Assembly: GCA_030039135.1 (NCBI GenBank)
Contig: JASHQN010000060.1
Location: forward strand, 1-26,459
Length of the DNA: 26,459 nt
From: Thermoplasmata archaeon
GTDB taxonomy: Archaea > Thermoplasmatota > Thermoplasmata > Lutacidiplasmatales > UBA184
Reading direction: 5' to 3'
Shown: positions 1-6,844 of the stretch, piece after piece
Layout of the letters: the number at the start of each line of letters is the position of its first letter
Position numbering within the stretch: position 1 is the first letter of the stretch
Translations under genes and position numbers: made by a program
Notes under the pieces: generated by a model
Database searches by the model: none
Seen by the model: the letters and a program-made list of their open reading frames with translations, nothing else
What the model was told of the DNA's origin: nothing

Positions 1-510
1 CGGCACGCGCTCCTCGAAGAGCCGCAGAGCGGTCGCGACCGGGACGCCCCACTCGAGCTGGCTCGCCATCTTCTTGATCTCCTCCGTGAGGAGGCCGTAG
101 CGCCCGCTGCTCGCGACAACGATCGCGTCGGGGAGCGTCATCCCGAACCGGCCGGCCTCGGCGACGTCGCGCAGGAAGTCCGGCAGCCGCTCCTCGATCT
201 TCGCGATCCGTCGGAGCTTCGCGCTCATGGCGAAGCCGTAGGGCGCCATGACCGCGATCGCGCCAAGCACGAAGAAGTCGAGCGCCGGGTTCGCGCCCGC
301 CCCTTCGCCCGCGCGGAACTGGATGTTGAGCGTCCCGACGTAGTTGAGCCCCGCGATGATCCACAGGATGGCGCCGACCGCGATCCCCACGAAGAGGAGC
401 ACCGTCTCTCGAGAGAGAGTGACCTTCTCTCCCACCGCGGCTTCGGCTGTCGATAGGGCGCGTGCCCGCTGGGTCACGACCCCGGGTTCCGAGACGACTT
501 TGGTCGCCAT
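1..510 (-). CDS. GspF/TadC-type pilus membrane protein, partial
   Basis: Reading from the ATG at 510 towards the window edge gives about 170 residues with no stop, so the C-terminal part lies outside the window. The N-terminus is a short cytoplasmic stretch, followed by a hydrophobic segment at about residues 36-52 and a second at about 78-95. A cytoplasmic four-helix F domain then begins, with the typical pattern of a charged EERLPDFLRDVAEAGRFGM stretch and further on a GLLTEEIKKMASQLEWG segment. This matches the T2SSF (GspF/TadC/FlaJ) family, inner-membrane platform proteins that couple the secretion ATPase to pilin assembly. It starts 1 nt after the stop of a second GspF-type gene, so the two are co-transcribed and probably form a two-subunit platform. 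Family confident; exact subtype unknown. Confidence 0.85.
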   Translation of the reverse strand, partial: MATKVVSEPGVVTQRARALSTAEAAVGEKVTLSRETVLLFVGIAVGAILWIIAGLNYVGTLNIQFRAGEGAGANPALDFFVLGAIAVMAPYGFAMSAKLRRIAKIEERLPDFLRDVAEAGRFGMTLPDAIVVASSGRYGLLTEEIKKMASQLEWGVPVATALRLFEERVP

Positions 511-511
511 C

Positions 512-1474
512 CTACATCATCTCCTGAGCGAGCGTGTACATGAAGAAGATGAACCCGAACTGGGAGAGCGGGATCATCGCCCCGACGATGCCCCAGAGGA
601 CGTCGATCATGAACGTCCCCCCACCGCCGATGACGGCGAAGATCGCGATGATGATCACGAGGAACAGCGGGAACGCCACGACGACCGTCACGAACGTCTC
701 GGCCAGCAGTCCCATCGTCTCGACCCGCTGAAGCTGGGCGAGCTTGTTCTCCCGCTCGTACTGTTCGGCCTTGAGCAGGAAGTACGGCTTGAGCTGACCG
801 CCGCTCGTCGCGGTCGTGACCACGCCCTGGAGGAAGTCCTGGAACCGCTTCGACGGGCTCCGCTGGGCCCCGTTGCGGATGGCCGTGAGGATGTCGACGC
901 CGAGGAGCTCGGTATCGCGGGTGATCCACGCCGCCTCCTCCGCGACCTCGCCGTAGATCTTCTGCCGGCCGAGCTCCTTGAAGATCTGGTCGACGTTGAC
1001 GTCGGCCGACGCCATCGCGCTCACGAAGCTCATCGCGGCGCTGATCTTGAGGTCGATCTTGCGGCCGCGGGTCTTCGCGGTCGAGCCCGGCGTCGACAGC
1101 ATTCCGAAGTACGTCCCCACCGGGCCGACGATCGGGAGCGCGATGCCGATGAGGAGGCCGAAGATCAGCTGGCCGGAAAGCACCAGGAGGAGCCCGACCC
1201 CGATCCCGACGACGATCGTGACGGCCGCGACGACAATCGTGGTCGCGTAGACCGTGGCCACGTACTCGTCCGCGCGGATCCGCATGTGCGCTTTGACGAG
1301 GTTCTCTTCGAGGACCGGGTCCGGCGGCCGGCCGAGCACGCGGTTGCGGAACGTCCTCCACGCCCACCGCTGAAACGCGCTCAGGGTCGAATGGGCCGGT
1401 TCGCCGCTTCGCTTCAGGCGGACCGTTCGGACCTCGGTCGCCTCGTCGTCCGGCTGGTCGGGTGTCGCCGCCAT
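512..1474 (-). CDS. GspF/TadB-type pilus platform membrane protein
   Basis: A 320-residue protein of the T2SSF family. The first 65 residues are polar. Hydrophobic segments follow at about 71-98 and 101-122, then a long helical cytoplasmic F domain (about 130-250), then two more membrane segments (about 253-280 and 287-312). The F domain has the usual pattern of a conserved assembly helix near AAMSFVSAMASADVNVDQ and a run ending in QGVVTTATSGGQLKPYF. It is known of the family that this platform binds the motor ATPase and recruits pilin subunits in the cytoplasmic membrane. It lies 3 nt after the ATPase gene and 1 nt before a second GspF-type gene. Two separate platform proteins per ATPase is a Tad/archaeal-pilus style arrangement rather than the single GspF of bacterial type II secretion. 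Confidence 0.88.
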   Translation of the reverse strand: MAATPDQPDDEATEVRTVRLKRSGEPAHSTLSAFQRWAWRTFRNRVLGRPPDPVLEENLVKAHMRIRADEYVATVYATTIVVAAVTIVVGIGVGLLLVLSGQLIFGLLIGIALPIVGPVGTYFGMLSTPGSTAKTRGRKIDLKISAAMSFVSAMASADVNVDQIFKELGRQKIYGEVAEEAAWITRDTELLGVDILTAIRNGAQRSPSKRFQDFLQGVVTTATSGGQLKPYFLLKAEQYERENKLAQLQRVETMGLLAETFVTVVVAFPLFLVIIIAIFAVIGGGGTFMIDVLWGIVGAMIPLSQFGFIFFMYTLAQEMM

Positions 1475-1477
1475 GCG

Positions 1478-3139
1478 CTACCCCCCCCGGGCCGGGGGTG
1501 CGGGCGTCTTCGCCTGGCCGATGCGGGCCATGACCTCGGTCGGGTCGCGGTAGTACTGGGCGATCGTCCGCCAGAGCTGCCGGTAGTCGGTGATCCGGTT
1601 CTGGACCAGATAGCGGATCACCGCCGAGCGCCGCTGGAACTCAGCGTCCATCTCGTCCGGAGTGTAGTTCTTGAGCTCCATGATCTTGTCAAACAGGAAC
1701 GAGTGGCCCTTGAACACGAACCCGTCGGTCGCCGGATCCCACTCGTAGACGGTGTTCGTGATCAGTTCGTTCGTCTCGGGCTCGAAGCCCACGATCTCGA
1801 GCACCTGCTTCAGGCGCCGGACGACGCCCTTGTCGGTGCGGGTCTGGATCTCGATGATGACGTTGTTCAGGGCGGAGAGGAGGATACGCGGCGTATTGAT
1901 CGGCGGGTTCTCCAGCCGGTTGACCATCGACTTCACGCTGTCCGCGTGCATCGTCGAGTAGGTCGTGTGGCCCGTGGCCATCGCTTGGAACATCGTGTAC
2001 GTTTCCTTGCCGCGGACCTCTCCGACGATGATGTAGTTCGGCCGCTGCCGCAGGGAGGCGCGCACGAGATCGAACATGTCGACCTCTCCGGCGGCCTTGC
2101 CGTCCGCGCCGCGGTCGCCCGAGCCGCTGCGGGTCGCGCCGGGGATCCAGTTCTCGTGGGGCAGGTTCACCTCGCGGGTGTCCTCGATCGAGACGATCTT
2201 CGCGGTCGGGGGGATGAACAGCGCGATGGCGTTGAGCGTGCTCGTCTTGCCCGCGGCGGGACCTCCGCAGATGATGACGGATTCCCCCTGCTCGGCCGCG
2301 AGCCAGAAGTACGCCACCATCTCCTCGTTCGCGCTCCCCATCAGGATCAGGTCGACCGGGGTGAACGGCCGCTCCTTGAACCGCCGGATCGTGAAGCTGG
2401 CTCCGCGGGTGGTGACCTCGCGAGCGTACGTCGCCTGGACCCGGTGGCCCTCGGGGGTCGTCCCGTCCAGGATGGGCGCGGAGACGCTGACGGCCTTCGA
2501 ACAGCGCTGGCCGAGCATGACGATGAACGAGTTCGTCGACTGTTCGTCGGGGAACGTGACGTTCGTCTTCACCGACTCGTACTTCCCGTGGAAGATGAAC
2601 AGCGGCACGTCGACCCCATCGCAGGAAATGTCCTCGACCTGGGGGTCGCGGATCAGCGCGTCGACCGGGCCGTAGCCGACGAAGTCCCGTAGCACGTAGT
2701 AGATGATCCGCTCGGTCGAGATCGGGCTGAGCGTGATCCCGCGGCTCTGGAAGTACGATTCGGCCTCGTTCCGGAGGTAGGCGCGCTTGTCCGCGGCGTT
2801 GAGGTTGTTGACCTCGCTGCCCAGGATCACCGAGAGGGTCGCCTTCAGGTGCTCGACCAGGTCCTTCTCGCGCGGGGTCAGCTGGGGCTCGATGACCTCG
2901 TAGAGGTACTCTTTCGTGCGATCGTTGTAGCTGACCCGCGAATAGGAGTACGGCGGGTTGACCGCGCTGACCTCGAGCTCCCGCATCGAGGGTTCGGGCA
3001 GCGGAGGCATCGCCGTGATGAACGTTCCGGGAACGTCGGTCGGGGTCTCGAGAGGCCGTGCCCCACCAGCGAGCCGAGCGCCGGCGCCGCCGGGAGCCCC
3101 GGCGCGGGGGATCTTCACGCGCACCGAATCGCTCGCCAT
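1478..3139 (-). CDS. Type II/IV secretion (pilus) motor ATPase, TadA/FlaI-like
   Basis: A 553-residue hexameric motor ATPase of the GspE/TadA/FlaI family, which drives pilin extraction and filament assembly on the cytoplasmic face of the membrane. Visible motifs: Walker A GGPAAGKTS at residues 292-300; Asp box VSIEDTRE at 316-323; Walker B YIIVGEVRG at about 369-377; His box GHTTYSTMHADS at 390-401. The N-terminal domain (about 60-250) contains the usual two-layer region ending in RGASFTIRRF. There is no tetracysteine zinc motif of the GspE kind. The first 60 residues are Pro/Gly/Ala-rich and probably flexible. The ATG at 3139 lies 4 nt after the stop of the pilin-like gene, and the stop is 3 nt before the platform gene, so this is one operon. 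Substrate inferred from the pilin-like gene in front of it. Confidence 0.93.
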   Translation of the reverse strand: MASDSVRVKIPRAGAPGGAGARLAGGARPLETPTDVPGTFITAMPPLPEPSMRELEVSAVNPPYSYSRVSYNDRTKEYLYEVIEPQLTPREKDLVEHLKATLSVILGSEVNNLNAADKRAYLRNEAESYFQSRGITLSPISTERIIYYVLRDFVGYGPVDALIRDPQVEDISCDGVDVPLFIFHGKYESVKTNVTFPDEQSTNSFIVMLGQRCSKAVSVSAPILDGTTPEGHRVQATYAREVTTRGASFTIRRFKERPFTPVDLILMGSANEEMVAYFWLAAEQGESVIICGGPAAGKTSTLNAIALFIPPTAKIVSIEDTREVNLPHENWIPGATRSGSGDRGADGKAAGEVDMFDLVRASLRQRPNYIIVGEVRGKETYTMFQAMATGHTTYSTMHADSVKSMVNRLENPPINTPRILLSALNNVIIEIQTRTDKGVVRRLKQVLEIVGFEPETNELITNTVYEWDPATDGFVFKGHSFLFDKIMELKNYTPDEMDAEFQRRSAVIRYLVQNRITDYRQLWRTIAQYYRDPTEVMARIGQAKTPAPPARGG

Positions 3140-3143
3140 CGTC

Positions 3144-4274
3144 CTACGTCGCCCCGATCCCGAGGCTCACCTGGAGCCCGGCCTGATAGACGGTCACAAA
3201 GCTCACGTGAAGGATCGTGACGGCGAGCACCGTGGTCTTTCCGTTCGTGTTGTAGCAGCTCCCCGTATATGGCAACGTCTGGGTTCCGCTCACGGTCGCC
3301 GTCCCGTTCTCCGGGTTATTGAAGTTGTAGTCGGTGCCGAACCCGGCCGCCCCGATCCGAGCGGTTGCCGGGAAGCCGCTCGCGTTCTCGACAAGGTTGA
3401 CCAGGTACTTCGACCACGCGCACGGGTTCTGCGTGCCGATCTCGTACGTGACGTTCGAACCCTTCGGGGGATTCCCGCCGTTCGAGCTCACCGGCGTGCT
3501 GAAGCGGAGGTGCGAGTACACCTCCTGCGAGCCCTGAGTGATCACCGCCGTCGCGTTGCCGAACAGTTGGAGGAAGCTCGAGGACACGGTCACGTTGTTG
3601 CCGACCGTCGTGATGTTGAGCGGGGGCGGGACGGCCATGATCTGATAGCCCGTGCTCTGGGTCTGGATGACGGCGTCGTCCTCGAAGTAGTACGTCTCGG
3701 GCGTGTAGTACCGGTTCGGGAGCACGAACTCGAGGATGCCCGAGGGCGCGCTCTGCGAGTAATAGCTCACCCCGCCGGGGCCGGGGTGCTCGGTGATGTT
3801 GGCGAACACGCAGTACGAGGGATTGACCGGCTGGCCGTAGTCGGCGGGGACATTGTGGGCCGTCCCGTTGAGCGTGAGCTTCGGGCTGTAGAACGCGGCG
3901 TTGTAGTAGGCCGGGGTGGGGCACGTCTGAGGGAGGAACTGGAGGGTGCCTTCGGTCGGTTGGGCGAGCAGCGGCACCCCGTCGGAGCTCACGGTGAACG
4001 GAGTCCCGTACGATTGCGGCCCGTCGAGGATGTACTGGGCGTCGACGGCGGCCTTGAACTGGGCGAACGACGACGCGGCCTCGGACGTGAACACCGACTC
4101 GTTGTCTGTCATCCAGAGGGGGAGGTACTGGGTCAGGAAGATCCCGAACAGCGCGAAGAAGACGAGGAGCGCGAGCAGTGTGCCGATGACGGCAACGACG
4201 CCGCGACGGGACCCATGAAAACGACGGGCGCGCCGATAGCGCCGCCGAGCGGTCGCTCTGCTCGCTCCCCCCAT
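3144..4274 (-). CDS. Pilin-like secreted surface protein
   Basis: A protein of about 376 residues that I do not recognise by family name. The N-terminus is strongly basic (RRRYRRARR) followed by a single long hydrophobic helix, RRGVVAVIGTLLALLVFF and onward. This resembles the archaeal type IV pilin N-terminal signature, with the prepilin-peptidase site expected just before the hydrophobic stretch. The remainder is rich in Tyr, Asn, Ser, Thr, Gly and Pro with few Lys, and contains many NxS/T sequons. That is typical of a glycosylated extracellular beta-rich domain. At this length it is much larger than a normal pilin, so it may be an adhesin-like minor pilin. I chose the ATG at 4274; a TTG at 4286 in the same frame is possible. 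It is the first gene of the operon, 4 nt before the motor ATPase. Role as pilus subunit or assembly partner is inferred. Confidence 0.7.
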   Translation of the reverse strand: MGGASRATARRRYRRARRFHGSRRGVVAVIGTLLALLVFFALFGIFLTQYLPLWMTDNESVFTSEAASSFAQFKAAVDAQYILDGPQSYGTPFTVSSDGVPLLAQPTEGTLQFLPQTCPTPAYYNAAFYSPKLTLNGTAHNVPADYGQPVNPSYCVFANITEHPGPGGVSYYSQSAPSGILEFVLPNRYYTPETYYFEDDAVIQTQSTGYQIMAVPPPLNITTVGNNVTVSSSFLQLFGNATAVITQGSQEVYSHLRFSTPVSSNGGNPPKGSNVTYEIGTQNPCAWSKYLVNLVENASGFPATARIGAAGFGTDYNFNNPENGTATVSGTQTLPYTGSCYNTNGKTTVLAVTILHVSFVTVYQAGLQVSLGIGAT

Positions 4275-4331
4275 CAGACGGACCAACCGGGCTCACGTGA
4301 CCCGGGTATCGAGAATTAGGTCTGATTCCGG

Positions 4332-4339
4332 TATAAATA
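4332..4339. promoter_or_regulatory. TATA box in the divergent region between pilus operon and ACT gene
   Basis: TATAAATA sits in the 139-nt region between the minus-strand pilin-like gene and the plus-strand ACT gene. It is the only strong AT-rich box in this GC-rich gap and reads as a fair box on both strands. Read leftward it would place a start about 36 nt ahead of the pilin ATG. Read rightward it would give a leader of about 50 nt for the ACT gene. A weaker TAATTC-like box at 4312-4318 (minus) is an alternative for the pilus operon. Confidence 0.5.
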
Positions 4340-4413
4340 CGTACGTGGGCGCGCGCGCGTCCGTGCGCGGTTCCGGCGTCGAACTCTTAGTCCGGCGCCG
4401 TCTACACCGCCCG

Positions 4414-4902
4414 ATGTCCCTACGGGAGATATCGCTCTCCCTCCCGAACCGTCCGGGAACCCTCGCCGGAGTCGCCCGGATCCTCGCCGAGGCCCATATC
4501 AACCTCGCCGCCGTGAGCGTCGACTCCACGCCCACCCGGGGCCGCGTCCGTCTGATCGTGAGCTCCCCCGAGCGCGCCCTCAAGCTCCTCAGCGCGGCCG
4601 GCTACAAGCCCGAGGTTCGAGAGCTCATCGCCGTGAAGCTCGAAGATCGCGCGGGCAGTTTCCTCAAGGTCCTCGAGGTGCTGGCCCGCGGGCGCGTGAA
4701 CCTTCAAAGCGCGGCGATCCTCATCACGCGCGACGGCAACCAGCCGCTCGTGGCGGTCTCGACGAACAATCTCGCCCGAGCGCACAAGCTACTCCAGGAT
4801 GCCGGCTTCGCCAGCCGTACCGCCGAAGGGCTGATCTCGAACTCGGATCTTCTTGCCGGTACGCCGACGATTCCTTCGGAATCGGTCGCGCTCTTGCTCT
4901 GA
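4414..4902 (+). CDS. Double ACT-domain protein, probable amino-acid-sensing regulator
   Basis: A 162-residue protein made almost only of two ACT domains. The first spans about residues 3-72 and begins with ISLSLPNRPGTLAGVARIL. The second spans about 74-140 with the parallel pattern AVKLEDRAGSFLKVLEVL. The NRPGTL and DRAGSF turns are the usual ligand-contact loops of ACT domains, which bind amino acids and control enzymes or transcription. No catalytic or DNA-binding domain is attached, so it likely acts through a partner or by oligomerising. I chose the ATG at 4414 because the ACT fold begins at once; longer GTG starts upstream add only low-complexity Arg-rich sequence overlapping the promoter. 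It is followed after 55 nt by a tRNA gene. Ligand unknown. Confidence 0.85.
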   Translation: MSLREISLSLPNRPGTLAGVARILAEAHINLAAVSVDSTPTRGRVRLIVSSPERALKLLSAAGYKPEVRELIAVKLEDRAGSFLKVLEVLARGRVNLQSAAILITRDGNQPLVAVSTNNLARAHKLLQDAGFASRTAEGLISNSDLLAGTPTIPSESVALLL

Positions 4903-4957
4903 GCCGCGCCATTCCCCTCCAAAACCGTAAGAGCGGCCCGCCCTCCCAAGGGGCCGC

Positions 4958-5029
4958 GCGGTTGTGGTCTAGTGGTTAGGACGGTAGCTTCCCAAGCTAC
5001 CTACTCGGGTTCGAATCCCGACAACCGCA
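4958..5029 (+). tRNA. tRNA-Gly (anticodon CCC)
   Basis: A complete 72-nt cloverleaf. The acceptor stem is GCGGTTG (4958-4964) with CAACCGC (5022-5028) and discriminator A. The anticodon stem GTAGC/GCTAC closes the loop TTCCCAA with anticodon CCC at 4991-4993. The T-arm is TCGGG/CCCGA around TTCGAAT. No intron. The 3' CCA is not encoded, so it is added after transcription. Confidence 0.96.
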
Positions 5030-5115
5030 TCTCGCGCTGAGGGGGGGCCCCGGTACGCCGGGCGCGGCACGTCCGACTGCACCGGGCGGGGTGGTCGGGC
5101 GTAAATTAGGCTTTG

Positions 5116-5124
5116 TTTATATAT
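5116..5124 (+). promoter_or_regulatory. TATA box of the PHA gene cluster
   Basis: TTTATATAT is a near-ideal archaeal TATA box. It stands out in very GC-rich DNA 35-43 nt upstream of the ATG at 5159. Transcription should start near 5145-5150, which favours that ATG over the upstream GTG at 5132. It is the only good box ahead of the first three PHA genes. Confidence 0.75.
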
Positions 5125-5158
5125 TGCGTGTGTGATACTGTGTAATGCACAGGGTCCC

Positions 5159-5620
5159 ATGAGGCTCGAGCTTGGACCCGATGGGAAGATCATCGGGACG
5201 CGTCGGGTGTCGCCGAACGGCCAGGTGAGCGGGCTCACCGAATTCGCCGGCCAAGAGGTGCTCGTGATCCTGCCGGGGACCTCCGAGTATCGTTCGGCCC
5301 CGCCTTGGGGATCTCCCGAGGCGGTCGCTCAACAGGTGCAAGAGCAGGTGCGCCAGGCGTATCGCCAGTACGAGCTCCTCCGGGAACTGTACGCGACGCC
5401 CTGGGATGCCACTCGTTCGTTCCTCCAGACCGCCTTCGGCCGGTCCTGGCCGGATCTTCCGGCGGAGGTCGACCGGTGGGTCAAGGAACAGATCCAGAAC
5501 CCCGAACGGGGTCGTGGGTCGTCGTCCGGGTCGTCGCCTTCGGGCGACGGGTCGCCCGCCGGCCCAGAACGACTGCGGTCGGGCCGGAAGCGATCGGGAA
5601 GGACGGACGCCACAACGTGA
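5159..5620 (+). CDS. AbrB-like PHA regulator / granule-associated protein (PhaR-like)
   Basis: A 153-residue protein. Residues about 1-42 resemble a SpoVT/AbrB swapped-hairpin DNA-binding domain: RRVSPNGQVSGLTEFAGQ followed by EVLVILPG, with the NGQV turn. Residues about 55-110 are helical and amphipathic. The tail is a low-complexity Ser/Gly/Arg-rich stretch. In haloarchaea an AbrB-domain protein called PhaR sits beside the phasin and phaEC genes, represses them and binds granules. Here the same position, first in the cluster, suggests the same job. The order AbrB protein, small helical protein, PhaE, PhaC is the main support; the sequence alone would give only an AbrB-like call. The next gene starts 21 nt downstream. 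The ATG was chosen from its spacing to the TATA box at 5116-5124. Confidence 0.65.
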   Translation: MRLELGPDGKIIGTRRVSPNGQVSGLTEFAGQEVLVILPGTSEYRSAPPWGSPEAVAQQVQEQVRQAYRQYELLRELYATPWDATRSFLQTAFGRSWPDLPAEVDRWVKEQIQNPERGRGSSSGSSPSGDGSPAGPERLRSGRKRSGRTDATT

Positions 5621-5641
5621 GGCGAACGAGGAAGGGAAACT

Positions 5642-5947
5642 ATGGCAGAAACCAAGGTAAGTCGGGATGAGGCGAAGGAAGCGTGGGACCAGGTCGGAAA
5701 GGCGATGCAGCGGGCAACGGAGCTCTATCTCGAGGAGCTCGATCTCTACCTCGGATGGACCCGGGACGTCCGGCACGAGGTCCTCGCCGAGACGCTGGCG
5801 ATGACTCAGCGGCTCTCCCAGATTGGAGAAGCGCAGCTCTCGTTCATGAAGCGCCTGCAGCGCAGCGTACCGTTCTTCGGCGTGATCCCTCCGAACCGCG
5901 AAGGGGCCCGAACCGGAGCCGGGGAAGGGCGGCCCGGGGCCGCCTAG
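5642..5947 (+). CDS. Small helical phasin-like protein (PhaP candidate)
   Basis: A 101-residue, almost wholly alpha-helical protein with amphipathic heptad-like spacing at about residues 8-75, for example ATELYLEELDLYLGW and LAETLAMTQRLSQIGEAQ. The C-terminal 25 residues are Pro/Gly-rich and probably disordered. Phasins coat PHA granules with amphipathic helices and are short, so length, composition and position between a PhaR-like gene and phaE all fit. There is no strongly diagnostic motif, so the call depends on context. A purine-rich GGAAGGGAA lies just before the ATG. It lies 42 nt upstream of phaE and is probably co-transcribed with it. Confidence 0.6.
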   Translation: MAETKVSRDEAKEAWDQVGKAMQRATELYLEELDLYLGWTRDVRHEVLAETLAMTQRLSQIGEAQLSFMKRLQRSVPFFGVIPPNREGARTGAGEGRPGAA

Positions 5948-5989
5948 GCACCCCCGTTCCATCCGAGGTCACCTTCCGGAGTAGGAACG

Positions 5990-6787
5990 ATGCCCGCGAA
6001 GAAAACCCGGCGTCGACCGACGGCGACGAAGGACCGGCCGGTACGAGAGACACGACCCTCGCTCGAAGGGACCGCCCCGGCGAGGGGCGGCGCGATCGAA
6101 GAGGGGCTGAACCTGTGGACCCGCTACGCCCGGGAAACCGGTGAGACCGTGACGGAGTTCTTGCGCCGCTTCGGCGAGGAGCAGCAGAAGAGCTACGAGG
6201 CGTGGGCCACCGGCCTCTCCGAGACGATGCGGCCCGCGGCCCAGGCACCGGAGGCTCGGGCCACCCGCACCCGTCTCGACGACTGGAACCGGCGGGCCGA
6301 GGAGCTCGGCTCCCGGGTACGCGAGGCGTTCGAAGCGACCCTGAAGCCGCAGCGCGAGCTCTTCGAGCTGTGGGCCCGGCCGTTCCTGGCCCCCGATGCG
6401 GGCCCGGCCGAGACCTCGCGCGAGGTCACCGAGCTCGTCCAGAAGCTGTGGACGGGGCTCACGGTCGACCTCAGCCGGAGGTTGCTCGACACCATGCAGC
6501 CCGGCAGGGGATTCGAGGACTTCGTGCGCGCGCAGGACGAGGCGACCAAACAGTTCACGGAGAACTTCCAGAAGCTCGCCCGCATCTACTTCACGAGCCC
6601 CGCCTTCGTGACGGCGTTCGGGAAGACGCTCGACAGCTCTCTCGATCTCCAGAAGAACCTGAAAGATTCGGACGAGTTGTTCCGGAAAGTCACGGGACTG
6701 CCGACGCGGCAGGAGATCAGCGAACTCAACCAGTCGGTCCGCGACCTGTCCCAGCAGGTCTCCCGACTCCACGACAAACGGAGCTAG
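5990..6787 (+). CDS. phaE: Class III PHA synthase subunit PhaE
   Basis: A 265-residue helical protein. The N-terminal 30 residues are basic and disordered. Helical segments follow, rich in aromatic and acidic residues (LNLWTRYARETGETVTEFL; QRELFELWARPFL). A long central region contains DEATKQFTENFQKLARIYF. The C-terminus, LPTRQEISELNQSVRDL followed by a short coiled coil to the end, is the hallmark PhaE tail. PhaE has no active site; it activates and stabilises PhaC in the class III synthase complex on the granule surface. Bacterial PhaE is often about 350 residues and haloarchaeal forms are shorter, so this is intermediate. The phaC gene starts 57 nt further on with its own promoter. Confidence 0.87.
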   Translation: MPAKKTRRRPTATKDRPVRETRPSLEGTAPARGGAIEEGLNLWTRYARETGETVTEFLRRFGEEQQKSYEAWATGLSETMRPAAQAPEARATRTRLDDWNRRAEELGSRVREAFEATLKPQRELFELWARPFLAPDAGPAETSREVTELVQKLWTGLTVDLSRRLLDTMQPGRGFEDFVRAQDEATKQFTENFQKLARIYFTSPAFVTAFGKTLDSSLDLQKNLKDSDELFRKVTGLPTRQEISELNQSVRDLSQQVSRLHDKRS

Positions 6788-6812
6788 CGCTCCGGGGCGG
6801 GCAAGCCGGAGC

Positions 6813-6818
6813 TATAAA
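6813..6818 (+). promoter_or_regulatory. TATA box of phaC
   Basis: TATAAA lies 27-32 nt upstream of the phaC ATG at 6845, the spacing of a leaderless archaeal promoter. It implies that the catalytic subunit can be transcribed separately from the PhaR-like, phasin-like and phaE genes. Confidence 0.7.
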
Positions 6819-6844
6819 GACGCGGACGGCCATCGCCTCGGCGC

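Noticed and set aside
344..2692. A 782-codon plus-strand open frame opposite the pilus operon
   Set aside because: It is antisense to three clear secretion genes; its product is Arg/Asp/His-rich low-complexity of the kind made by mirror frames in high-GC DNA.
4297..4413. A GTG start at 4297 extending the ACT protein by 39 residues
   Set aside because: The extension covers the TATA box at 4332-4339 and is Arg-rich low-complexity, while the ACT fold begins right after the ATG at 4414.
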